A stretch of DNA of 64,000 bases, from contig NZ_PDNU01000010.1 of the NCBI RefSeq assembly GCF_002631185.1, positions 1-64,000 on the forward strand. Reading direction: 5' to 3'. Both the position numbers and the translations under genes were made by a program. This document shows, piece after piece, positions 16,583 to 24,957 of this stretch; position 1 is the first letter of the stretch; the number at the start of each line of letters is the position of its first letter. The stretch comes from Teichococcus rhizosphaerae. GTDB taxonomy: Bacteria; Pseudomonadota; Alphaproteobacteria; Acetobacterales; Acetobacteraceae. The notes beneath the pieces were generated by a model, which made no database searches, was not told where the DNA came from, and saw nothing but the letters and a program-made list of their open reading frames with translations.

Positions 16583-18013
16583 TCAGCCGCGGGGCGCGGC
16601 GCCCAGCGGTTCCATGCCCGCGAGGCCGGTGCCCGCGAGCAGCCGGTCGCCCGAGGCGAGCAGCCTCGCCTTTTCCGCCGCCAGCCCGGGATGGAGCAGG
16701 CGGCCATCCTGCTTCAGCAGCCGGCCGCCCACCATCACGGTGCGGATATCGGCCGCCTGCGCGAAGTGGATCAGCGCCTGCACCGGCTCCCGCGCGCCGA
16801 TCATACCCAGCCCGTCGCGCCGGACGACGATGAGGTCCGCCTGCTTGCCCGGCGTCAGCGAGCCGATGCGGTGGTCGAGGCGCAGCGCGCGGGCGTTGTT
16901 GATGGTGGCCCAGCGCAGCACCGCCTCATGCGTCAGCGAGACGGTGGTGATGGGCGAGCCGCTGGTGGCGATCGCGCCGGCCGGCGCGGCGGCGGGCGCC
17001 GCCTGCTGGCGGGCCACCATGTTCTGGTTGTTGAACAGGCGGTGGATCTGCAGCGCGGCGCGCATGCAGTCCAGCATGCCGCCGCCGTTCAGCAGCTCGG
17101 TGTCCGGCGCGATGGAGGGCGCGCCGCCGAGCGCCGCCACGCGGCAGCTCAGCGGCTCCCGCGCATTGCCCTTCACCTCGGCCGCCGCGGTGGAGGTGAC
17201 GGAGACGCCGCTCTCCACGATGACGCGCAGCTCCTCCTCGCCGAGATAGGTGCCGTGGACCAGGTTGTGGTCCGGGCCGAGCAGCCCTTCCGCGGCCAGG
17301 CGGCGATAGCCGTCCGGCACCAGCCGGTTGGTGTTGCCCCACACATGCGCGGAGGAAAGCAGGCCGTGTTCCCGCGCCAGCGCGAGATCGGCGCGGCACA
17401 CCTCCAGCGTGGAATAGTCCGGCCCCAGGATGCAGGCGGCCAGCGTCACCCGCGCCGTGTCGCTGGCCAGCCGGGTGGTGCGCAGCCGGTGGATCTCGGC
17501 GGCGGGGTGCGGCACCTCGGAGAAATGCGGCTCGCCCGGCCTTGGCTCCGGCTTGACGGTGCCATGGCCGAACACGGCGCGGATGCCGCTGGCCAGCAGC
17601 CCGTCCAGCGCGGCGTCGGTGTGCTCGGGCGTGGCGTTGCCGTGGCACCAGTCGAACAGCGTGGTGGTGCCGGCATCGAGCTGCGCCAGCGCGCCCATCA
17701 GGGTCGCCACGCGCATGTCCTCGGGCCGGTAGCGCGGCCCGAGCACGCCATGCATGATCCGGAAGTAGTCGGCGCTGGTCCAGTCGCCGCCGATGGCGCG
17801 CAGCGCGGTCTGCCAGCTGTGCAGGTGCGCGTTCACCAGTCCGGGCAGCACGAGGCAGCCCCCCGCCTCGATCACCGCCGCGCCCGGCGGTGCCTCCAGG
17901 GCAGGGGCCACGGCCAGGATGCGGTCATCCTCCACCAGCACGTCGCCCTGCGGCAGGCGGCCGATGCGCTCGTCCATCGACAGCACGAGACCGCCCCTGA
18001 TCAGCGTCCGCAT
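16583..18013 (-). CDS. amidohydrolase (TRZ/ATZ, cytosine-deaminase-like)
   Basis: A 476-residue metal-dependent hydrolase of the amidohydrolase superfamily. Metal ligands are in place: NAHLHS (His63, His65), SAHVWGN (His223), NLVHGTYL (His253) and IAPDTELLNG (Asp304). It carries the flanking beta-sandwich segments typical of the deaminase branch (GGLVLSMDE at the start; LTPGKQADLIVV near the end). Relatives deaminate or dechlorinate heterocycles or hydrolyse S-adenosylhomocysteine-like compounds. It is the first gene of the operon reaching 13268 and is divergent from an IclR regulator, the likely controller. The exact substrate is unknown. Confidence 0.9.
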   Translation of the reverse strand: MRTLIRGGLVLSMDERIGRLPQGDVLVEDDRILAVAPALEAPPGAAVIEAGGCLVLPGLVNAHLHSWQTALRAIGGDWTSADYFRIMHGVLGPRYRPEDMRVATLMGALAQLDAGTTTLFDWCHGNATPEHTDAALDGLLASGIRAVFGHGTVKPEPRPGEPHFSEVPHPAAEIHRLRTTRLASDTARVTLAACILGPDYSTLEVCRADLALAREHGLLSSAHVWGNTNRLVPDGYRRLAAEGLLGPDHNLVHGTYLGEEELRVIVESGVSVTSTAAAEVKGNAREPLSCRVAALGGAPSIAPDTELLNGGGMLDCMRAALQIHRLFNNQNMVARQQAAPAAAPAGAIATSGSPITTVSLTHEAVLRWATINNARALRLDHRIGSLTPGKQADLIVVRRDGLGMIGAREPVQALIHFAQAADIRTVMVGGRLLKQDGRLLHPGLAAEKARLLASGDRLLAGTGLAGMEPLGAAPRG

Positions 18014-18047
18014 CGCCCTGCTCCCCGGCCTTGCAAAACGGGCACGC

Positions 18048-18072
18048 GTTCTCTATAGAGAACAACGTTCTT
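18048..18072. promoter_or_regulatory. 16-bp palindrome plus third half-site between IclR gene and its divergent operon
   Basis: GTTCTCTATAGAGAAC (18048-18063) is a perfect palindrome. The right half-site AGAAC is followed 3 bases later by another GTTCT (18067-18071), giving GTTCT-N6-AGAAC-N3-GTTCT. It lies 35 bases upstream of the amidohydrolase start and about 75 bases upstream of the IclR start. Symmetry and position fit an IclR-type operator. Confidence 0.7.
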
Positions 18073-18143
18073 CTAAAAGGATGGTGCCGCCGCTGTTCCG
18101 GGCTTGTCAACCGGCGCGGCGCGCTTTGTCGCGGAGCATGCGC

Positions 18144-18947
18144 ATGGCAGCGGGTGAGGGGGGCGGCGCCGTTCCGGCCGTCGGCAAGTGCCTGTCCATC
18201 ATCCGGCTGCTCGATGCCGAGCCGGCGCCGGGCCTGGGCCTCGCTGCCATCGCCGGCCGGCTCGGCCTCACCAAGAGCCACTGCCTGATGATCCTGCGCA
18301 CCCTGGCCGCCGAAGGCTGGGTGCGCCACGATGCCGAGCGCCAGCGCTACGCGCTCGCGCCCGCGCTGCTGCTGGACCTGGCCGCCACCATCCGCCGGCA
18401 CGACCGCGCGGCGCTGGTGCACGACGTGCTGGCGCGGCTGGCGGAGGGCACCGGCCTGCCCTGCCTGCTGTGCCGGGTGAACCGCGATGGCAGCTTCACC
18501 TGCGTGGACCGCGTCCAGGGCGGCAGCGCCGGCGCCGGCCTCGTCATCAACGTGCCGCTCGGCCACCGCTACCCGCCCGATGCGCCGGCGCAGATGCGGG
18601 CGCGGCTGGCCGCGCTGCCGGCGGCGCGTGCCACGGCCCTGCTGGAGGCCATGGAGATCCGCGCCTTCACCCCGGCCACCGTGACGGACAGGGCGGCCAT
18701 CCTGCGGGAGGTGGAGGAGGCGCGGCGGCTGGGCTACGCCATCGGCCGCATGGAGTATCTGGAGGGCATCATGAGCATCGCCACGGCCCTGCCCGGCGCG
18801 GCGGGCGAGGCGGGCATGGTGCTGCAATGCACCGGCCCGCAGGCCGCCATGGCGGCGCGCGAGGCGGCGCTCGGCGAGGCCGTGATGGAGGCCGCCCGCC
18901 GCATCGCCCGCGCGGGCGAGGTGCCGGACGGCCGGGGCCTGCCCTGA
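18144..18947 (+). CDS. IclR-family transcriptional regulator
   Basis: A 267-residue regulator: N-terminal winged helix (LAAIAGRLGLTKSHCLMILRTLAAEGWV, seen as LTKSHCLMILRTL around residue 45) and C-terminal effector-binding domain with RDGSFTCVDRVQGG and RLGYAIGRMEYLEGI. IclR proteins usually sense a small aromatic or organic acid and control the adjacent divergent operon, here the amidohydrolase/binding-protein/M20 group. The ATG at 18144 is preferred because GGAG lies 7 bases upstream; the ATG at 18138 is too close to it. Confidence 0.9.
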   Translation: MAAGEGGGAVPAVGKCLSIIRLLDAEPAPGLGLAAIAGRLGLTKSHCLMILRTLAAEGWVRHDAERQRYALAPALLLDLAATIRRHDRAALVHDVLARLAEGTGLPCLLCRVNRDGSFTCVDRVQGGSAGAGLVINVPLGHRYPPDAPAQMRARLAALPAARATALLEAMEIRAFTPATVTDRAAILREVEEARRLGYAIGRMEYLEGIMSIATALPGAAGEAGMVLQCTGPQAAMAAREAALGEAVMEAARRIARAGEVPDGRGLP

Positions 18948-19052
18948 GGCGCCCCTCCTGGACCCCGCCCCCTCTCGCCTGCGCCCCGCCCCTCGCTTGC
19001 ACGCGGGCCCGCGCGTGCTAGCCTGGGCGGCGATGACGATGTCGCCGCGCCC

Positions 19053-20312
19053 TTGACCAGCTTCCGCTTCCTGCACGCCGCCGACCTGCACCTGGACAGC
19101 CCGCTGCGCGGCCTCGACGCCGACCGATCCGCCCCCGCCGCGCGCATCCGCGGCGCCAGCCGCGAGGCGCTCTCCGCCCTGGTGGAGCTGGCCATCGCCG
19201 AGGCGGTGGACTTCGTCGTCATCGCCGGCGACCTTTATGACGGCGACTGGTCGGATTTCCGCACCGGCCAGGTGCTGGTCGCCGCCCTGGCGCGGCTCAC
19301 CCGCGCCGGCATCCGCGTCGTCGCCATCCGCGGCAACCATGACGCCGAGAGCCAGATCACCCGCGAGCTGCGCCTGCCGGAAGGCGCCACGCTGCTCTCC
19401 ACCCGCCGCCCCGAGAGCGTGGTGCTGGCGGAGCACGGCGTGGTGCTGCACGGCCAGAGCTTCGCCAGCCGCGACGTGACGGAGAACCTCGCCCTCGGCT
19501 ACCCGCCGCCGCGCCCGGGGATGTTCAACCTCGCCCTGCTGCACACGGCGGCGACGGGCCGCCCGGGCCACGCCTCCTACGCGCCCTGCACGGTCGAGCA
19601 GCTCGCCCGGCACGGCCATGACTACTGGGCGCTCGGCCACATCCACACGCGCGAGGTGGTGCTGCGCGACCCCTGGATCGTCTTTCCCGGCAACCTCCAG
19701 GGCCGCCACATCAACGAGGCGGGCGGCAAGGGCGCCAGCATCGTCACCGTGCGGGAAGGCCGCGTCGCCGCCGTGGAGCACCGGGCGCTGGACGTGGTGC
19801 GCTGGCAGCGCGTGGCGGTGGACTGCGCCGGCGCGGCGGATGACGACGCCGTGCTGAACCGCGTGGTGCGCGCCGTGGGCGAGGCGGTGGACGCCGCCGA
19901 CGGGCGCCTGCTGGCGCTGCGGCTGGAGCTTTCCGGCCCGACCGCCGCCCATGCTGGCCTGGCGCGCGACCAGGCCGCGACGCTGGGCCGCTTGCGCGCC
20001 GCGGCGCTGGAGGCGGCGCCGGAGGAGGCGTTCTGGATCGAGGCGGTGCGGCTCGGCACCCGGCCCGCCGTGCCGCCCGCGCCGAGGACGGATGCGGTGG
20101 GGCAGCTGCTCGGCGGCATCGCCACCCTGCCGCCCGGCGCGCTGCCCGCCGACCTCGCCGAATACGCCGGGCAGCTCCTGGAGCGCGCGCCCGGCCTGCG
20201 GGACGCGCTGGGCCCCGACCATCCGGCGGTGCAGGCGGCCGAGGGGCGGATCGGCGCCGAATGGCTGGACCGGGCGCGCGGCATGCTGCTCGCCCGCCTG
20301 TCCGACGACTGA
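19053..20312 (+). CDS. DNA repair exonuclease, SbcD/YhaO-like metallophosphoesterase
   Basis: A 419-residue calcineurin-like nuclease. Metal motifs are DLHLDSPLRG (Asp11, His13), IAGDLYDG (Asp60), RGNHD (94-97) and ALGHIHTREV. The DLHLDSPLRGL form is characteristic of the YhaO/SbcD-like branch rather than E. coli SbcD. The initiation codon appears to be TTG, as no in-frame ATG or GTG is better placed. It lies 17 bases ahead of the ATPase gene, and the two should form an Mre11-Rad50-like complex acting on DNA ends or stalled forks. It is probably unrelated to the neighbouring catabolic genes. Confidence 0.9.
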   Translation: MTSFRFLHAADLHLDSPLRGLDADRSAPAARIRGASREALSALVELAIAEAVDFVVIAGDLYDGDWSDFRTGQVLVAALARLTRAGIRVVAIRGNHDAESQITRELRLPEGATLLSTRRPESVVLAEHGVVLHGQSFASRDVTENLALGYPPPRPGMFNLALLHTAATGRPGHASYAPCTVEQLARHGHDYWALGHIHTREVVLRDPWIVFPGNLQGRHINEAGGKGASIVTVREGRVAAVEHRALDVVRWQRVAVDCAGAADDDAVLNRVVRAVGEAVDAADGRLLALRLELSGPTAAHAGLARDQAATLGRLRAAALEAAPEEAFWIEAVRLGTRPAVPPAPRTDAVGQLLGGIATLPPGALPADLAEYAGQLLERAPGLRDALGPDHPAVQAAEGRIGAEWLDRARGMLLARLSDD

Positions 20313-20329
20313 GCGGCGCGGGAGCCGGG

Positions 20330-23300
20330 ATGCGCCTGACCCGCCTCGCGCTGCGCCATTACGGCCCCTTCGCCGAGGCCGCGCTCGACCTCAGCGCCGA
20401 GCCGGGCTGCGTCAACCTGGTGGTGGCGCCGAACGGCGCCGGCAAGTCGGTGCTGCGCGCCGCCTTCGGCGACCTGCTCTTCGGCATCGGCATGCAGACG
20501 CCGATGGGCTTCCGCCACGGCTATGGCGGCATGCAGGTTTCCGCCGAGGGGGTGGCGCCGGATGGCCGCCGCTTCGCCTTCACCCGCCGCAAGGGCAAGG
20601 GCGCCGGCCCGCTGCTGGGGCCGGACGGGGCGCCGCTCGACCCCGGCCTGCTGCCCGGCCTCCTGGGCGGCGCCGACCGCCCCCTGCTGGAGCGCCTCTT
20701 CGCGCTGGACACGGCGCTGCTGCGCGCGGGCGGGGCGGGGCTGCTGGCCTCGGGCGGCGCGCTGGCGGAGGCGCTGCTGCAGGCGGCGGGCGGGCTGCGC
20801 CCGGCGCAGCGCCTGGGGCAGGAGCTGCTGGCGGCGCGCGACCGCCTGGCGCCCCCGCGCAAATCCGCCCAGCGCCCCTTCTACGAGGCGCTCGACCGGC
20901 TGAAATCCGCCCGGGACGCGCTGCGCGGCAACCTGCTGCGCCCCGCGCAATGGCGCGAGCGCGAGCGCGCGCTGGAGGAGGCCGCGCGGCGGCTGGAAGA
21001 GGCCCGCGCCGGGGCCGCCCGGGCCGCCGCCACGCTGCGCCGGCTGGAGCGGGTGCGCCGCCTGGCCCCCGCCCTGCGCCGGCACGATGCCGCCGCGGCC
21101 TGGCTGGCGGAGAACGCCCACGCGCCGCTTCTGCCGGCCGACCTCGCCGGCCGCATCCAGGCGGCGAGCGAGCAGGCCGCGCGGGCCGCGAGCGGCGCCG
21201 GGGAGGCGGCCCGCCAGCACCAGGCCCTGGCCGCCGACGCCGCCGCGCTGGCGCCTTCCGCGCCCTGGCTGGAGCGCGCCGGCCGCATCGCCGCGCTGCG
21301 CGAGGCCGCCGGCGCCGCGGCCCGGGCGCGCGAGGCGCTTCCCGCCCTGGCGCGGGAGCTGCGCGACACGGAGCGGCTGGTCGAGGACCGGCTGCACGGG
21401 CTGGGCTTCGCCGGGGAAGCGGGCGGGGGCGTGGCGGGCGCGGCCGCGCTGGTGCCGCCACCCGGCCTGCTGGAGAAGGCGCGCCGCCTGACCGGCGAGC
21501 ACGCGCCGCTGGCCGAGGCGGAGCGGGAAGCGCCCCGCCGCCTGGAACGGCTCCGCGCCGCCTGCCGGGAGGCGGAGGCGGCGCTCGCCGCGCTGCCGCC
21601 CGCGCGCGATGCCGCGGCGCTGGAGGCGCTGGAGGCCTTGCTGGCGGCGAGCCGCGCGGGAGGCGAGCCGGCGGCGCGGCTGGCCGAGGCACGGCGCGCC
21701 GTGGCGGAGGCGGAAAGCGCCTGGGCCGGCCGCGCCGCCCGCCTTCCCGCCGCCTGGCGCGCGGCCGGGGCGCTGCGTGCCCTGGCGCCGCCGGGCGCCG
21801 CCCTGCTGGAGCGGCGGGCCGCTGCCCTGCGCGCGGCCGAGATGGCGCTGCGCGATGCCGGCGCGGAGGAGGCGCGCGCCGGGGCCGCCCTGGCCGGCAG
21901 CCGGGAGCGGCTGGCCGCGCTGGAACAGGGCGGCTGCCTGCCCGGTGCCGCCGCCCTGGCCGAGGCGCGCGGGCGGCGCGACGCGGCCTGGCACCGGCTG
22001 CGCGAGCAGGGCTGGAAGGCGGCGGAGGCCGAGGCCTACCGCCTGCTGGTGGCGGAGGCCGACCATGTCGCCGATCTGCGCTTCGCCGGGGCGGGCCGGC
22101 TGCGCGAGGCGGACATGCTGGCCGAGACCGTGGCGCGGCAGCAGGCGGCCTGGGACGAGGCGCGGCGCGCCGCCTCCGCCGCCCGGGGCGCGCTGGAGGC
22201 CGCGCGCCAGGGCTGGGCCGCCCTTCTCGCCCCGCTTGGCCTGGATGCCGGCACCGCGCCGGAGGAGCTGCCCGCGCTGTTCGCCGCCCGGGAGGAGGCG
22301 CTCGACGCCGCCGCCGCCTGCGAGCGCGCGCGGGCCGCGCTGGCCGAGCGGGCCGAGCGACAGGCGGCCGATGCGCGGCGCCTGGCCGCCCTGCTGGGCG
22401 ATCCGGCGGCGGCGGGCGCACCGGACGGCACGGCCCTGCCGGTGCTGCTGGACCGCGCCGGGGCCGTGCTGCGCGAGGCCCGCGCCTCGGCCACGGAGCG
22501 CGCCCTGCGCCGGCAGGCCGCGCTGGACCGCCGCGAGGAACTGGCCGAGGCGGAACGCGACGCGCTGGAGCGGACCCGGCGGCTGGAAGGCTGGCGGGCC
22601 GAATGGGGGGCGGTGCTGGCGGCGCTGCGCCGCCCGGCGGAGGAAGGCCCGGCGGAGGGCGCGGCGGCGCTGGAGCTGCTCGGCCAGCTCGGGCCCCTGC
22701 TGCGGCAGGCCGAGGCCCTGGCCGAGCGCCACGGCGCCGCGACGGCCGAGCTGGCCGCCTTCACCGCCGAGGCGGCCGGCCTTTGCGCCGAGCTGGGCGA
22801 GGCCGCGCCCGCCGATCCGGTGCTGGCCTCCCGCCACCTGGCCACGCGGCTGGAGGAGGAGCAATCCTGCCTCGCCCGGCGCGACGCGCTGCGGCAGCAG
22901 GCGGAAGCCGCCGCCCGCGCCGCCGCCGCGCAGGAGCGCGAGGCGGCGGCGCGCCGGGAGGAACTGGGCGCCGCCATCGCCGCGGCCGGGGCCGGTATGC
23001 TGGAGGAGGCCGTGCGCCGCCTCGCCCTCGCCGCCGAGCGGGAGCGGCGGGAAGCGGCGCGCGAGGCGGCGCTGGCGGAGATCCTGGAGGGCCAGGACGG
23101 AACGGGGCAGGATTGGACCGGCCAGAACGGCCTGGACCTCGCGGCCCTGCGCGCCGAGCAGGCGGCGCATCCGCCCGAGGCGCTGGAAGCGGCGCTGGAG
23201 GCGGCGCGCGAGGCCGGCGCCGCCGCCCAGCGCGCGGCCGAGGGCGCGGCCGAGGACCGCGCCCGCGCCGAGGCCGAGTTGCAGCGCCTCGGCGCCGATG

Positions 23301-23857
23301 GCGCGGCGCAGGCCGCGGCGGCGGAGGAGCAGGCGGCGCTGGCCCGGATCGGCCAGGTGCTGGAGGAGGCGGTGCTGCTCCAGGCCGCGCGCTCCCTGCT
23401 GGGCGCTGCGATGGAGGGCGTGCAGGAGGCGGGGGACGATGCGCGGCTGCGCCGCATCGGCGCCGTCTTCGCCGCGCTGACCGAGGGCGCCTATCCGGCC
23501 CTCGCCGCGCGGGAGGACGAGAAGGGCGTGGCCCACCTGCTGGCGCGCCGCGCCGCGCCGGAGGGCGAGGAGACGGGGGTGGAGGCGCTGTCCGAGGGCA
23601 CGCGGGACCAGCTCTTCCTGGCGCTGCGGCTGGTGGCGATCGAGGACCATGTGGCGGCCGCCACGCCGCTGCCCTTCCTGGGAGACGACATCCTGCAGAG
23701 CTTCGACGACGGGCGCGCCGCCGCCGCCCTCCGGGCCCTGCGGGCGTTCAGCCGCACCACCCAGGTGATCCTGCTGACCCACCACCGCCACCTGGCCGTG
23801 CTGGCCGGGCAGGCCCTGCCGGCCGGCGCGCTGCATGTGCGGGCGCTGCCGGGCTGA
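20330..23857 (+). CDS. SMC-like AAA ATPase, YhaN/SbcC-like partner of the nuclease
   Basis: A 1175-residue protein with a split ABC-type ATPase: Walker A VAPNGAGKS near residues 32-40 and, at the far C-terminus, the signature LSEGTRDQLFLALRL and Walker B LPFLGDDILQSFDD. Between them is a very long Ala/Arg/Glu-rich coiled coil. No CxxC zinc hook is visible in the middle, in agreement with YhaN-type rather than SbcC/Rad50 proteins. It starts at an ATG behind GGAGCCGGG, directly after the nuclease gene. The Ala/Arg bias is extreme but typical of coiled coils in high-GC genomes. Confidence 0.88.
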   Translation: MRLTRLALRHYGPFAEAALDLSAEPGCVNLVVAPNGAGKSVLRAAFGDLLFGIGMQTPMGFRHGYGGMQVSAEGVAPDGRRFAFTRRKGKGAGPLLGPDGAPLDPGLLPGLLGGADRPLLERLFALDTALLRAGGAGLLASGGALAEALLQAAGGLRPAQRLGQELLAARDRLAPPRKSAQRPFYEALDRLKSARDALRGNLLRPAQWRERERALEEAARRLEEARAGAARAAATLRRLERVRRLAPALRRHDAAAAWLAENAHAPLLPADLAGRIQAASEQAARAASGAGEAARQHQALAADAAALAPSAPWLERAGRIAALREAAGAAARAREALPALARELRDTERLVEDRLHGLGFAGEAGGGVAGAAALVPPPGLLEKARRLTGEHAPLAEAEREAPRRLERLRAACREAEAALAALPPARDAAALEALEALLAASRAGGEPAARLAEARRAVAEAESAWAGRAARLPAAWRAAGALRALAPPGAALLERRAAALRAAEMALRDAGAEEARAGAALAGSRERLAALEQGGCLPGAAALAEARGRRDAAWHRLREQGWKAAEAEAYRLLVAEADHVADLRFAGAGRLREADMLAETVARQQAAWDEARRAASAARGALEAARQGWAALLAPLGLDAGTAPEELPALFAAREEALDAAAACERARAALAERAERQAADARRLAALLGDPAAAGAPDGTALPVLLDRAGAVLREARASATERALRRQAALDRREELAEAERDALERTRRLEGWRAEWGAVLAALRRPAEEGPAEGAAALELLGQLGPLLRQAEALAERHGAATAELAAFTAEAAGLCAELGEAAPADPVLASRHLATRLEEEQSCLARRDALRQQAEAAARAAAAQEREAAARREELGAAIAAAGAGMLEEAVRRLALAAERERREAAREAALAEILEGQDGTGQDWTGQNGLDLAALRAEQAAHPPEALEAALEAAREAGAAAQRAAEGAAEDRARAEAELQRLGADGAAQAAAAEEQAALARIGQVLEEAVLLQAARSLLGAAMEGVQEAGDDARLRRIGAVFAALTEGAYPALAAREDEKGVAHLLARRAAPEGEETGVEALSEGTRDQLFLALRLVAIEDHVAAATPLPFLGDDILQSFDDGRAAAALRALRAFSRTTQVILLTHHRHLAVLAGQALPAGALHVRALPG

Positions 23858-23872
23858 GGGCCGCGCCGGGCC

Positions 23873-24853
23873 TCAGCGGACGAGGTCGGCCGCCGCCACG
23901 GGCTCGCCGCGCAGGACGCGCTCGATGTTGCCGATGATCTGGAGGATGGCCCTGTCGAAGTTGTCGGCCGCCATGGCGGCGATGTGCGGCGTGGCCACGA
24001 CGTTGTCGAACCGCAGCAGCGGGTTGCCGGCGGGGGTGGGCTCGACCTCGTAGACATCGGTGGCCGCGCCCCGGATCTCGCCCGCCTCCAGCGCCGCGAC
24101 GAGGTCGGCCTCGACCACCACGCCGCCGCGCGCCACGTTGATGAGCACGGCGTGGCGCCGCATCCTGCGCAGCGCCGCGCGGTCGATCAGCCCGGCGGTC
24201 TGCGGCGTCAGCGGGCAGTGCAGCGAGACGACGTCGCTTTCGGCCAGGATCTCCGGCACGGTCGCGAAGCTGACGCCCTGCGCGGCCTCCTCCGCCGCCG
24301 GCAGGCGGGTGGTCTTGTTGTAGAGGATGCGGCCGTTGAAGGGCCGCAGCAGCCGCGCGACGTTCTGCCCGATCGCGCCATAGCCGATGATGCCCACCGT
24401 CCTGCCGGACAGCATCAGGCTCGGCTTGGGCAGGGTGGTGGTGCGCCACTCGCCGGCGCGCAGCGAGCTGTGGCCGAAGGCGAGGTTGCGCAGCAGGGCC
24501 AGCATCAGGCCGAGCGTGAACTCGGCGACGGGGACCGCGTTGCTGCCCGTGGTGCGCGCCACCGTGACGCCCCGCGCCCGTGCCGCCTCCAGGTCGAAAT
24601 TGTCGACGCCCACGCCCCATTTGTGCAGCAGCCGCGCCTTTCCGGCGGCCTCCAGCAGCGCCGCGTCCACCGCCACCTGCCCGGACACCAGCACATCCGC
24701 ATCCGCCGCCAGCGCGCGCAGATGCGCGGGGTCGCGGCTTGTGGCATGGGCGAGCTCCATGCCTTCCGGCAGCAGGCCGCGCATGCGGGCGGCGGTCTCG
24801 GCGGTGATCGGGTCGAGCACGACGATCTTGCAGGGCATCGGGGGGAAATCCAT
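23873..24853 (-). CDS. D-isomer-specific 2-hydroxyacid dehydrogenase (SerA-like fold)
   Basis: A 326-residue NAD-dependent dehydrogenase. The Rossmann motif is GIIGYGAIGQNVARL, and the catalytic triad is visible as Arg in NVARGGVV, Glu in VYEVEPTP and His in ATPHIAAM. It lacks the C-terminal ACT domain of long phosphoglycerate dehydrogenases. Start choice is uncertain: MDFPPMPCK (24853) or the internal ATG at 24838; neither has a good ribosome site. It lies behind the FMN hydroxyacid oxidase gene on the same strand, pointing to shared 2-hydroxy/2-oxo acid metabolism. Its tail is convergent with the ATPase gene 15 bases away. Confidence 0.9.
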   Translation of the reverse strand: MDFPPMPCKIVVLDPITAETAARMRGLLPEGMELAHATSRDPAHLRALAADADVLVSGQVAVDAALLEAAGKARLLHKWGVGVDNFDLEAARARGVTVARTTGSNAVPVAEFTLGLMLALLRNLAFGHSSLRAGEWRTTTLPKPSLMLSGRTVGIIGYGAIGQNVARLLRPFNGRILYNKTTRLPAAEEAAQGVSFATVPEILAESDVVSLHCPLTPQTAGLIDRAALRRMRRHAVLINVARGGVVVEADLVAALEAGEIRGAATDVYEVEPTPAGNPLLRFDNVVATPHIAAMAADNFDRAILQIIGNIERVLRGEPVAAADLVR

Positions 24854-24957
24854 ACGCGGTGTCGGCCGGCGGGGTGCCGCGCCCGGCGCAGCCTGTGCAG
24901 AAACCGGCCCGCCCGCAAGCCGCCCCCGCAAGCCGCTCCCGCAAACCGGCGCCGCCC

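Noticed and set aside
19622-23836. Minus-strand frame of 1404 codons opposite the YhaN-like gene
   Set aside because: Composition (Gly/Arg/Gln) is that of a reverse-complement shadow; the plus strand carries Walker motifs and a coiled coil.
23858-23880. Weak stem after the YhaN-like gene as a terminator
   Set aside because: Only about five paired bases before a mismatch; not convincing as a hairpin.
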